Below the pieces are notes generated by a model, which saw only the letters and a list, made by a program, of their open reading frames with translations, was not told where the DNA came from and did not search any database. From CAKSST01 sp045535505 (GTDB taxonomy: Bacteria > Bacillota > Clostridia > Oscillospirales > Acutalibacteraceae), in assembly GCA_045535505.1 (NCBI GenBank), contig JAZSLU010000028.1, positions 25,918 through 89,917 of the forward strand: 64,000 bases of DNA, written 5' to 3'. Made by a program: the position numbers and the translations under genes. Below, one piece after another: positions 16,585 to 24,828 of this stretch; position 1 is the stretch's first letter, and each line of letters begins with the position of its first letter.

Positions 16585-16854
16585 TTAAATCATTATTTTG
16601 TTAACAATAAGCAAAGATATAACACCGGGAATGCCAAATGCCGCACTGCTTGATACTGTCCATACATTCAGCGGTATAAAAACCCCTGTAAACGTGCTTG
16701 TCAAATCAACAACCGCAAGTGCCGCAATACCCGTTGCCGCACCGCCCGCCATGGTACTAAAGGGCTTGTTTGTTTTAACCGCAATAATAAGCAACGCAAA
16801 AACATAAATTAAAAAAGCAATCATTAAAATAATATATAAAAAATCCACGCGCAT
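16585..16854 (-). CDS. bofA: Pro-sigma-K processing inhibitor BofA family protein
   Basis: An 89-residue protein with two hydrophobic segments (about residues 4-26 and 36-60) and the conserved BofA C-terminus (FIPLNVWTV, then GIPGVISLLIVNKIMI), which aligns in sense with the end of B. subtilis BofA (VPINLVTTA...GIPG...). BofA sits in the outer forespore membrane and holds the SpoIVFB protease inactive until the forespore signal arrives, thereby timing sigma-K. Length matches the family (about 87). ATG 16854 has AAAGGATGAT upstream. It lies between rhaB and addB on the same strand; a candidate sigma-E promoter precedes it. Confidence 0.88.
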   Translation of the reverse strand: MRVDFLYIILMIAFLIYVFALLIIAVKTNKPFSTMAGGAATGIAALAVVDLTSTFTGVFIPLNVWTVSSSAAFGIPGVISLLIVNKIMI

Positions 16855-16870
16855 ATCATCCTTTCAAGCA

Positions 16871-16897
16871 ATAATATGCGCGCAAAATAAATTTTAT
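16871..16897 (-). promoter_or_regulatory. Candidate sigma-E promoter of bofA
   Basis: Minus strand ATA (complement of 16895-16897), 16-nt spacer, CATATTAT (complement of 16871-16878), resembling the sigma-E ATA / CATAcanT pattern. bofA is sigma-E dependent in Bacillus. The motif is short. Confidence 0.4.
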
Positions 16898-16903
16898 TCT
16901 GTT

Positions 16904-18379
16904 TTATGCTTCAAAAATTTTTACGGCATTTTCAAAATTCGCCTGCCAAACGTCAGCATCAACAGGTTCAAACTCTTTAATTTCGGTACCATCAACAATA
17001 AGCCGTTTTGCGTCAGCATAATCATCAATAATACCAATAGCCTTCATTTGTACAACTACGTTGCCGGTAACGGTTGCTTCAACAGGTCCTGCTTTAACAT
17101 TAACACCACAAGCATCTGCTGTCATACTGCAAAGCAAATTATCTTTAATTCCGCCGCCTATCATATGAATGCAATCATATTCTTTTGAGGATATTTTCTT
17201 TAAATGCTCAAATGTATATTTATATTTCATTGCAAGGCTCTGATAAATACAGCGCAATATTTCTCCCATATCTTTGGGAACATACTGTCCTGTCCTCTCG
17301 CAGAACTGCTGAACACGCTTGGGCATATTGCCGGGCAAAGAAAACATTGGGTCATCAGGGTTTACAAAGCATTTAAAAGGCTCGGCAGCCTTTGCAGCAT
17401 TTTCCATATCGTCAAACGAAACGCTCAGACCCTGACGCTTCCACTCCTGACGTGATTGCTGAATAAGCCAAAGTCCCATTATGTTTTTAAGATAACGAAT
17501 TTTACCGTCATAAGCGCCCTCATTTGTAAAACCAACCTCTGCTGACTGTTCATCAAGCACAGGTTTGTCCAAAACCGTACCAAACAAAGACCAAGTTCCG
17601 CAACTTATATAAATGTAATCATCACTAAAAGTGGGAGTTGCAGCAACAGCAGAAGCGGTATCGTGTGTTGCAACTGCAAAAACAGGAACAGGCTCACAGT
17701 GCAATTCTTCACAAATTTCTGCCGATAACATACCATAACTCTGTGCTGGGCTTATCATTTCGGGGAAAATACGCTCAGGAATGTTCAGCATTTTAAGAAG
17801 TTCACTATCCGGTTTACCGGTAGTTGCATTTATAAAACCCGATGTTGACGCAATGGTATTTTCCATACGCATTTCGCCCGTAAGAAAATACGCAAAAAGG
17901 TCAGGCATAAAAAGCATTTTATCTGTACGTTCAAGCAATTCGGGCTCATATTTCGCAATATAATAAAGCTGATAAACAGTATTAAACGCCATTCTTTGCA
18001 AACCGTTGCGGGCATAGAGGTCACGTTTAGAAATAATTTCATCAACCTCGGCAGGCATAGGTTCGTTACGCAGGTCACGATAGTTAACTGGGTTTGCAAG
18101 TAAATTGCCTTTTTTATCAATCAAACCAAAGTCAACACCCCAAGTGTCAATACCAATGCAATCAAATTTATATGACGAATTCACAGCAGCTGTTATTCCC
18201 TGCTTAATTTCGTGAAAAAGCCTTAAAACATCCCAATAAAGACAACCTCTAATCATTACGGGGTCATTAGAAAATCTATGAACTTCCTCCATAAAAATTT
18301 TGCCGTCTTTTACACCTGAAATCATCGCACGTCCGCTTGACGCACCAAAATCAAATGCCAGAACATTTCCGCTTTTCAT
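16904..18379 (-). CDS. rhaB: Rhamnulokinase
   Basis: Phosphorylates L-rhamnulose to rhamnulose-1-phosphate. The 491-residue FGGY-type kinase starts with AFDFGASSGRAM (phosphate loop) and has CIGIDTWGVDFGLIDKKG, PVNYRD, VATHDTASAVAATP and HMIGGGIKDN, all in rhamnulokinase order. ATG 18379 follows AAAGGA; the 48 codons upstream in frame are intergenic. No rhamnose isomerase, aldolase, transporter or AraC-type regulator is nearby, so it either works with unlinked genes or has an allied ketose substrate. Confidence 0.9.
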   Translation of the reverse strand: MKSGNVLAFDFGASSGRAMISGVKDGKIFMEEVHRFSNDPVMIRGCLYWDVLRLFHEIKQGITAAVNSSYKFDCIGIDTWGVDFGLIDKKGNLLANPVNYRDLRNEPMPAEVDEIISKRDLYARNGLQRMAFNTVYQLYYIAKYEPELLERTDKMLFMPDLFAYFLTGEMRMENTIASTSGFINATTGKPDSELLKMLNIPERIFPEMISPAQSYGMLSAEICEELHCEPVPVFAVATHDTASAVAATPTFSDDYIYISCGTWSLFGTVLDKPVLDEQSAEVGFTNEGAYDGKIRYLKNIMGLWLIQQSRQEWKRQGLSVSFDDMENAAKAAEPFKCFVNPDDPMFSLPGNMPKRVQQFCERTGQYVPKDMGEILRCIYQSLAMKYKYTFEHLKKISSKEYDCIHMIGGGIKDNLLCSMTADACGVNVKAGPVEATVTGNVVVQMKAIGIIDDYADAKRLIVDGTEIKEFEPVDADVWQANFENAVKIFEA

Positions 18380-18476
18380 AATTATTTTTTCCTTTCGTGT
18401 GTTAATTATTTTAAAAATGTATAATTCGAATAATCTGTGTGCAAAATATTTTTGAAAAAGTAAAGGAGTTGAAAAA

Positions 18477-18683
18477 ATGTTTGATAGACTTTGCCTTATA
18501 TTAACCATCATCGGCGCTTTCAACTGGGGACTTGTTGGTCTTTTTCAATTTGACCTTGTTTCCTGGATTTTCGGCGGTTCAGACGCCATATTAAGCCGCA
18601 TTGTTTACGTGGTAATCTTCTTGGCAGGTATATGGTGTATATCGCTTTTGTTCAAAAGAAATGCACACATGGTCCACGATTAA
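18477..18683 (+). CDS. DUF378 small membrane protein
   Basis: A 68-residue protein with two hydrophobic segments (about residues 5-27 and 40-59). The FNWGLVGLFQFDLV and LSRIVYVVIFLAGIW motifs are those of DUF378, a small family common in Firmicutes with no known function. ATG 18477 has AAAGGAG upstream at good spacing. It is monocistronic, divergent from rhaB, and ends at a hairpin. Confidence 0.88.
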   Translation: MFDRLCLILTIIGAFNWGLVGLFQFDLVSWIFGGSDAILSRIVYVVIFLAGIWCISLLFKRNAHMVHD

Positions 18684-18709
18684 TAAGGTGCTCTGCTTTT
18701 TTAAAATTT

Positions 18710-18733
18710 CGGGTGGTTTACCACCCGTTTTTT
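18710..18733 (+). terminator. Terminator after the DUF378 gene
   Basis: CGGGTGG (18710-18716), TTTA loop, CCACCCG (18721-18727), then T7. The converging MBL gene ends at 18733. Confidence 0.92.
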
Positions 18734-19632
18734 TATTTTATCGTTTCAACCCACAAATTTTTATAGTCATCAAGGCGAAAATATATGTCACCATCTTTAT
18801 CGGTACGCAAAACTTGAACATTATAATTTTCAAGTATCGCAAGTGTTTTACTCGCCGGATGGCCATAGGTATTTTGGTCGCCGCAAGATATTGCGGCATA
18901 TTTGGGCTTTATGTTATTTATAAAAAAGTCACTGCAAGACGTGGCGCTTCCGTGATGACCAACCTTAACCACATCACACTTAAGTGTTTTATATTTTTCA
19001 ATAATATATCTTTCAATATATTCCCCTGCATCTGCCATAAGCAAAAAACTTTTGCCCTTGCATTCAGCTTTTATAACAGCACTCGCATCATTAAGCAAAT
19101 CACCGTCAAGATTAATTTGTCCACTCGCCAAAACACAAAAGGAAAAATTGCCAATCTTAAAGGTCATATTTTCTTTAATAAAACCTGTTATTACTTTATT
19201 TTCGCTTATTATGTCCTGCAAGGATGAAAAATACAACTCTTGAGAAGCATCTTCTTCATAAAGGTCTTGATAATACAAGCAACCCACATCAAACTGCCCA
19301 AGCACCGAGTATAAACCGCCTATATGGTCGGTATGATTATGGGTTAAAATAACCGTGTCAATCTTTTCAATCCCCATACGTTTCAGCTTAACCGCAAGTG
19401 AGTTTCCCGCATCTTTGGCATCGCCTGTATCAATCAAAGCGGTCTTGCCCTTGCTGTGCACTAAAATCGCATCGGCTTCGCCTACTGAAAGTACGCAAAG
19501 GAAATCACCTTTCGGGTCACTTTTAAGAAGGTTTATATCTTTAAAAAACTCAACTATTGGCCTAAAGCAAAACAAAACGGTTACCGCTAAAACCACAGCC
19601 GTTATTATAATGCGCTTTTTCTTTGCGCTCAT
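18733..19632 (-). CDS. ComEC/Rec2-related MBL-fold hydrolase, membrane-anchored
   Basis: A 299-residue protein: an N-terminal membrane helix (about residues 7-24), then a metallo-beta-lactamase fold with ALIDTGD, HNHTDHIGG (metal ligands), LLMADAG, VGHHGSATS and YGHP. The arrangement is that of the C-terminal domain of ComEC, the DNA-uptake channel protein, but no channel part is present. Stand-alone versions are common in clostridia; a secreted nuclease or phosphodiesterase role is plausible but unproven. It starts 3 nt after ftsK/spoIIIE, whose last codons carry its GAGGAG ribosome site, so it is the last gene of tepA-ftsK-MBL. Confidence 0.85.
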   Translation of the reverse strand: MSAKKKRIIITAVVLAVTVLFCFRPIVEFFKDINLLKSDPKGDFLCVLSVGEADAILVHSKGKTALIDTGDAKDAGNSLAVKLKRMGIEKIDTVILTHNHTDHIGGLYSVLGQFDVGCLYYQDLYEEDASQELYFSSLQDIISENKVITGFIKENMTFKIGNFSFCVLASGQINLDGDLLNDASAVIKAECKGKSFLLMADAGEYIERYIIEKYKTLKCDVVKVGHHGSATSCSDFFINNIKPKYAAISCGDQNTYGHPASKTLAILENYNVQVLRTDKDGDIYFRLDDYKNLWVETIK

Positions 19633-19635
19633 AAA

Positions 19636-21993
19636 TTACTCCTCGGCCGCTTGCTTTTCCATAAGTTGCGATTTAGTTATCAAAACCTTACGGGGTTTGG
19701 AGCCTTCATAAGGACCGACTATACCACGTTCTTCCATTTGGTCAATAATACGTGCCGCTCTTGCATAACCAAGTTTAAGACGTCGTTGGAGCAATGAAGT
19801 TGATGCTTGCCCTGCATCAACAACCACTTCGATTGCCTGGTCAAGCATTACATCAGCGCCGTCATCACCATCGGCTTCAAAGCCTCCGCCCTTTGAGGGT
19901 TTTTGTGCAGCCTCAACCTGTTTTTCAATTTCGTCCATAACGGCCTCATCATAATTATTGTCATGATTGCTCTTAATATATTCAACAACAGCAGAAATTT
20001 CTTTACTGCTTACGTAACAGCCCTGCACACGTGATGCCTTCGAAGCGCCTAAGGGGCTATATAACATATCACCCTTACCAAGCAATTTTTCTGCGCCGCC
20101 CACGTCAAGAATGGTACGGCTGTCAATCTGTGAAGAAACCGCAAAAGCAACACGGGTGGGAATGTTTGCTTTAATAAGACCTGTAACCACGTCAACCGAC
20201 GGACGCTGTGTTGCAATAATCAAATGCATACCTGCCGCACGTGCTTTTTGTGCAATACGGCAAATTGATTCTTCAACCTCTTTTGCAGCGGTCATCATAA
20301 GGTCAGCCAACTCGTCAATAATTATAACAATTTGTGACATCTTAGGCATATCGTCGCTAAGTTCAGCAAGTTCATTATAACCCTTTAAGTCACGCACATT
20401 GTTGTCAGCAAAAAGTTTATATCTTCTTTCCATCTCAAGCACAGCCCAAGACAATGCGCCTGAGGCTTTGTGGGGGTCGGTAACAACAGGAACAAGCAAA
20501 TGCGGAATGCCGTTGTAAATGCCAAGTTCAACAACCTTAGGGTCAATTAAAATAAGTTTAACGTCATCGGGACTTGATTTATAAAGAATGCTGATAATTA
20601 TAGAATTTATGCAAACGCTCTTACCTGAGTTTGTTGCACCCGCAATAAGACCATGAGGCATATCAGCGATGTCACATACCACGCTGTTACCGCCAATGTC
20701 TTTACCAAGGGCTGCTGTGAGTTTGCTTTTTGAATTAACGAATGCGGGTGATTCAATAATTTCACGCACCGTAACAAGAGCCGACTTTTTGTTAGGCACT
20801 TCAATGCCAACCGCCGCCTTGTTAGGAATAGGCGCTTCAATTCTAACGCCTGCTGTCGCAAGATTTAGAGTAATATCGTCAACTAAATTTGTTATACGGT
20901 TAATTTTTACACCTGCGCTGGGTTGAAGTTCATAACGTGTAACCACAGGACCGCGAGAAATATCTACAATTCGTGTTTCAACACCAAAACTTTTAAGGGT
21001 GTCAACAAGCAGTTGTGCAGTTGCATCAAGGTCTTGTGCAGATGCCTGAGCGCCACCGCCCTCGTTGTCTTTAAGCAAAGTAACAGGTGGGAAACGGTAT
21101 GTATCTTCTTTTGCAACCTCTTGAGCAGAAGTGCTTGAAGACGAAATATCTTCAAACTCTTTTGGAATTTCAACCTTTTCTTTAGTTTCTTGGTTAGGCG
21201 CAACCTCTACGTCAATAGGCTCATCGTTGTAAGCCGCAACAACCTTTTGGCTTTTTTCTTCAACAGTTTCTTCAATTTTTTGTTCGGGTTCGGGCGACGG
21301 CTCAGGCACGTCAAAAGCATTGCGCTTTTTGGCTTTTTGTTCTGCCTTTTCAATTTCTTTTTCTTCTGTATGTCTTATGTATGCTTCTTCAGCGTGTTTT
21401 TCAAGTTCTTGTACGGGTTTTGCAACCGTCTTAAAAAAGCCTATTAAGGTCGTTCCGGTAATAAGCATCAAAAATACAAACAATAATAAAATAACCGTAA
21501 TTATCGCACCTGTTTTGCCAAAAAGGCTAAACAACGAATGGCCTATTAAAGAACCTACAAAACCACCGTTTACCGTGCCCGAAAAAGCAGTAGAAAAAGC
21601 ATTTGCAAGATGCTCAAAGAATTTTACTTGAGTATCAGCTGCAGTCGAAAAAATATCAACACAAGCACATATAAGAGCTAAAAATACCGATGATTCGACA
21701 ATTTTGTTACGTATTGAACCCGAAAGCTTGTTAAGTGCAAACATTATGGCAACCCAACCAAGTAAAAACGGTAATATGTAAGCACAGAAGCCAAAAATGC
21801 CGAAAAGCACATTGTGCATCCACATCCAAACCTTCTGTCCTTTAATAAAAACTACACAAAGCAGAAAAACCGAAACAGCAAACAGCATAACCGAGGTCAT
21901 CTGTCTTTTGCTTTCAGTCATCTCTTTTTTGTTTTTTGAAATTGCTGTCGCTGTCGAGCTGCTTTTTTTCGGTCTTCCCCTTTTAGCTGCCAT
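19636..21993 (-). CDS. ftsK: DNA translocase FtsK/SpoIIIE
   Basis: Pumps chromosomal DNA through the division or sporulation septum. The 785-residue protein has a basic N-terminus, four membrane helices (about residues 33-190), an acidic Glu/Lys-rich linker (about 200-300), then the motor: Walker A IAGATNSGKSVCIN (about 455), IDPKVVELG, Walker B IIIIDELADLMM, and TQRPSVDVVTG. The C-terminal gamma winged helix (STSLLQRRLKLGYARAARIIDQME, about 735-760) reads polarity sites. The single copy in the window and the neighbour tepA match the spoIIIE locus of Bacillus, so a sporulation role is likely. Confidence 0.95.
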   Translation of the reverse strand: MAAKRGRPKKSSSTATAISKNKKEMTESKRQMTSVMLFAVSVFLLCVVFIKGQKVWMWMHNVLFGIFGFCAYILPFLLGWVAIMFALNKLSGSIRNKIVESSVFLALICACVDIFSTAADTQVKFFEHLANAFSTAFSGTVNGGFVGSLIGHSLFSLFGKTGAIITVILLLFVFLMLITGTTLIGFFKTVAKPVQELEKHAEEAYIRHTEEKEIEKAEQKAKKRNAFDVPEPSPEPEQKIEETVEEKSQKVVAAYNDEPIDVEVAPNQETKEKVEIPKEFEDISSSSTSAQEVAKEDTYRFPPVTLLKDNEGGGAQASAQDLDATAQLLVDTLKSFGVETRIVDISRGPVVTRYELQPSAGVKINRITNLVDDITLNLATAGVRIEAPIPNKAAVGIEVPNKKSALVTVREIIESPAFVNSKSKLTAALGKDIGGNSVVCDIADMPHGLIAGATNSGKSVCINSIIISILYKSSPDDVKLILIDPKVVELGIYNGIPHLLVPVVTDPHKASGALSWAVLEMERRYKLFADNNVRDLKGYNELAELSDDMPKMSQIVIIIDELADLMMTAAKEVEESICRIAQKARAAGMHLIIATQRPSVDVVTGLIKANIPTRVAFAVSSQIDSRTILDVGGAEKLLGKGDMLYSPLGASKASRVQGCYVSSKEISAVVEYIKSNHDNNYDEAVMDEIEKQVEAAQKPSKGGGFEADGDDGADVMLDQAIEVVVDAGQASTSLLQRRLKLGYARAARIIDQMEERGIVGPYEGSKPRKVLITKSQLMEKQAAEE

Positions 21994-22013
21994 TACTCTT
22001 TTTTACACTCCTA

Positions 22014-22679
22014 CTAATTTTGTTTTTCTATCATTTCATACAAACACGCTATTGCGTCTTTTAATTCACCTAAATTGTCAATAAGCCCTATATCAACCGC
22101 ACACCTGCCGTCAATAATCGTGCCAACATCAGCCACAAGCTGTCCCACGTTCATCATAAGCCTCAAAAACTCATCTGCAGAAATTTTTGAATGACTTGTA
22201 ACAAAACTTGTTATGCGCTGTTGCATACGTTCAAGATAATTGAGTGCTTGCGGCACACCCATAACAATACCATTAACACGCACTGGGTGTATAGTCATGG
22301 TTGCCGACGGCACGATAAAAGACTTTTTTGCAGCAACCGCCAAAGGTACTCCTATTGAATGGCCTCCTCCAAGCACCATAGAAACAGTCGGCTTTTTCAT
22401 ACCCGCAATTAACTCGGCAATGGCAAGACCCGCCTCAACGTCACCGCCAACCGTATTAAGCAGCACCAAAAGCCCGTCAATGTCAGGGTCCTCTTCAATG
22501 CCAACAAGTTGCGGTATCACGTGCTCGTACTTTGTGGTTTTGCTTTGCGGCGGTAATTCGGTATGCCCCTCAATTTCACCGATTATGGTAAGACAATATA
22601 TTTTGTGCTTTCCGTTTGTAACGCCTTGATTACCAAACTCTTTCAACTGTTCAATCTGTTCGTTTTCAATGTTATCCAT
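22014..22679 (-). CDS. tepA: ClpP-class serine protease TepA/YmfB
   Basis: A 221-residue member of the ClpP/crotonase fold. It shows LLNTVGGDVEAGLAIAE, GGGHSIGVPLAVAA with the nucleophile serine (about residue 107), and MTIHPVRV with the catalytic histidine. B. subtilis TepA was linked to protein export and lies next to spoIIIE, the same order as here. No ClpX/ClpC partner site is obvious. ATG 22679 has AAGGATGAAGG upstream. Its promoter is at 22769-22797; ftsK begins 20 nt after the stop. Confidence 0.9.
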   Translation of the reverse strand: MDNIENEQIEQLKEFGNQGVTNGKHKIYCLTIIGEIEGHTELPPQSKTTKYEHVIPQLVGIEEDPDIDGLLVLLNTVGGDVEAGLAIAELIAGMKKPTVSMVLGGGHSIGVPLAVAAKKSFIVPSATMTIHPVRVNGIVMGVPQALNYLERMQQRITSFVTSHSKISADEFLRLMMNVGQLVADVGTIIDGRCAVDIGLIDNLGELKDAIACLYEMIEKQN

Positions 22680-22768
22680 TTTGCCTTCATCCTTGCTTTT
22701 TTAATTATTATTTGAAAGCAAAGTTAAAAGCATACATTGTTTTTCATTTTTCGGTAGGCGTTTAGTAT

Positions 22769-22797
22769 ATAATACAACAACAATTTATTAATTTCAA
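22769..22797 (-). promoter_or_regulatory. Sigma-A promoter of tepA-ftsK
   Basis: Minus strand TTGAAA (complement of 22792-22797), 17-nt spacer, TATTAT (complement of 22769-22774). Confidence 0.7.
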
Positions 22798-22813
22798 TAT
22801 ATTTATATATAAA

Positions 22814-24706
22814 CTACTCCTCGTCGGCAAGTTGCTGGGAAAGCTCTGTCCATTTTTCATAAAGCATTTCAATTTGCTGACGGTTTTCTTCCAAAACGGC
22901 AGAAAGACGCATAACTTCCTCATAGTCAGCGTTTGCCGCCTGAATGTCTTTTTGAATTTGTTGACTTTCATTTTCAGCCTGTTCAATAAGCTTTTCCGTT
23001 CGCTCAAATTCGCTTTTGAGTTTTCTTAAAGCGGCAGCCTTTTGTTTAGCCTCATGATAATTTTTTCCGCCCAGTCCCATTTCTTTTTTTGGCTTTTGTA
23101 AAGCATTTTGCTGTTGATTGGCACGTGCCGCACTATAAGCATCATAACCGCCATCGTACATAACAATACCGCTTTTTGTCAGCCAAGCCACACGAGAAGC
23201 AATTTTATTAATAAAATATCTGTCATGCGATACGGCAAGAATGGTGCCTTCATACTCTAAAAGAACATTTTCAAGCGCCGTGCGAGAATTGATATCAAGA
23301 TGGTTTGTGGGCTCGTCTAAAAGCAATAGGTTTGCGCCGGAACACAGCAATCTGCAAAGCATCAAACGTGCCTTTTCACCACCGCTCAAATCGCCAATAA
23401 GCTTAAACACATCATCATTTACAAACAAAAATGCCGCAAGAGAATTTCTTATATCGGTAAGACTCATTAAAGGATATGCGTTTTGCATACACTCAAGTAC
23501 CGTTTCGGTATCATTAAGGGTTGCGCCAAGCTGGTCAAAATATCCCACCTTGACCCCCGCACCAAAGGTTATTCTTCCCCGTCGGTCAAGCAGTTGCTTC
23601 AACAATGTGGTTTTTCCAACACCATTATCACCTAAAAGAAAAACCTTTTCCTCTTTTTTTAGCAAAATATCCACATTTTCATAAAGGGTTTTATCCTTAA
23701 AACTTGCCGTCAAATTTTTAGCGCTAAGCACGTCAAAACCCGAAAAAGCGATGGGTTTCACACAAAAACGAGCCTGTTTTTGAACAGCATCCGGAGTTTT
23801 TAAATCTTTTATCAGACGGTCAATCTGCTTTTGCTTGCTTTCAGCCATTCTAATATTGCGCTCACGGTTAAACTGCCGTTGCTGCTTGATAATGCCCTCA
23901 ATACGTTCGACCTCTTTGATGGTGTTTTCATACTGACGGCCAACGGTTTTCTGCCGCAACTCTTTTTGCTCGGCAAAACGTGTATAGTTCCCCGCAAAAC
24001 TGTGAACCTTGCAGTTTTCAATTTCTATTGTTTTGTTTGTTACCTTGTCCAAAAAATATCTGTCGTGCGACACAATTATTGCGGCGCCATTAAATTCTTT
24101 AATATAATCCTCAAGCCACTCAATACTTGCAATGTCAAGATGGTTTGTCGGCTCGTCAAGCAACAATAAATCGGGCTGTGCCAAAAGTAGTTTTGCAAGA
24201 CCGATTTTCGCTCTCTGCCCCCCGCTTTGAGTGCTCACAAAAAGCTTTTGGTCAGCATCGCTAAAACCCAAACCCGCAAGCGTTGATGCAACGCGACTTT
24301 TATAGGTCATGCCGCCATTTGCCAAAAACTCCTCACGCAACAACTGTTGCTTTTCAATAAGTGCAGCATCCGACCGAGTTTCAAGTGCCTTGTTAATGTA
24401 ATCAAGCTCAGCTTCGATTTGCATCAAATCATCAAAAACCGATAACGTTTCTTCATAAACAGTTTTTTGTGAATCACGACAGGCAAACTGGCTTAAAATA
24501 CCAACCTTGGTGCCAAACGGTATGCTTATGTCACCGCTGTCTGCCGAAAGTTCACCTGTAATAAGATTAAAAAGGGTGGTTTTGCCTGTACCGTTAGCGC
24601 CAATAAGTCCTGCTTTTTCGCCCTTTTCAATAGAAAAACAAGCCTTCTCAAATAAAAATCGTTCACCAAAACTCATTGTAAGTTCGCTAACACTAAGTAC
24701 CGACAT
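22814..24706 (-). CDS. ABC-F family ATPase (ribosome-associated)
   Basis: A 630-residue protein with two ABC modules and no membrane segment. Walker A GANGTGKTT (about residue 37) and GDNGVGKTT (about 358); signatures SGGQRAKIGLAKLLL and LSGGEKARLMLCRLL; both Walker B boxes read LLLLDEPTNHLD. The linker (about 240-305, Arg/Gln-rich) is the tRNA-contacting P-site arm of the ABC-F class, and the C-terminus (about 540-630) is a coiled coil. Such proteins act on stalled or antibiotic-bound ribosomes; the subfamily (YdiF/Uup-like versus resistance type) cannot be fixed by eye. ATG 24706 has GGGAGGTGG upstream. No clear terminator follows, so some read-through into tepA is possible. Confidence 0.92.
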   Translation of the reverse strand: MSVLSVSELTMSFGERFLFEKACFSIEKGEKAGLIGANGTGKTTLFNLITGELSADSGDISIPFGTKVGILSQFACRDSQKTVYEETLSVFDDLMQIEAELDYINKALETRSDAALIEKQQLLREEFLANGGMTYKSRVASTLAGLGFSDADQKLFVSTQSGGQRAKIGLAKLLLAQPDLLLLDEPTNHLDIASIEWLEDYIKEFNGAAIIVSHDRYFLDKVTNKTIEIENCKVHSFAGNYTRFAEQKELRQKTVGRQYENTIKEVERIEGIIKQQRQFNRERNIRMAESKQKQIDRLIKDLKTPDAVQKQARFCVKPIAFSGFDVLSAKNLTASFKDKTLYENVDILLKKEEKVFLLGDNGVGKTTLLKQLLDRRGRITFGAGVKVGYFDQLGATLNDTETVLECMQNAYPLMSLTDIRNSLAAFLFVNDDVFKLIGDLSGGEKARLMLCRLLCSGANLLLLDEPTNHLDINSRTALENVLLEYEGTILAVSHDRYFINKIASRVAWLTKSGIVMYDGGYDAYSAARANQQQNALQKPKKEMGLGGKNYHEAKQKAAALRKLKSEFERTEKLIEQAENESQQIQKDIQAANADYEEVMRLSAVLEENRQQIEMLYEKWTELSQQLADEE

Positions 24707-24731
24707 TTTGCCACCTCCCTTATGTTAATTA

Positions 24732-24759
24732 ATTTTATCATAAATTAAAGTTTTTTCAA
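24732..24759 (-). promoter_or_regulatory. Sigma-A promoter of the ABC-F gene
   Basis: Minus strand TTGAAA (complement of 24754-24759), 16-nt spacer, TAAAAT (complement of 24732-24737). Confidence 0.6.
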
Positions 24760-24760
24760 C

Positions 24761-24789
24761 TTGTTTTTTCGGCAATATATTGCTATAAT
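24761..24789 (+). promoter_or_regulatory. Sigma-A promoter of metG-tatD (extended -10)
   Basis: TTGTTT (24761-24766), 17-nt spacer, TATAAT (24784-24789) with TGC immediately before it, an extended -10. It is back-to-back with the ABC-F promoter. Confidence 0.75.
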
Positions 24790-24828
24790 ATAAATAATTA
24801 TGAACTTTTTTACTTTGGAGAGTGTTAT

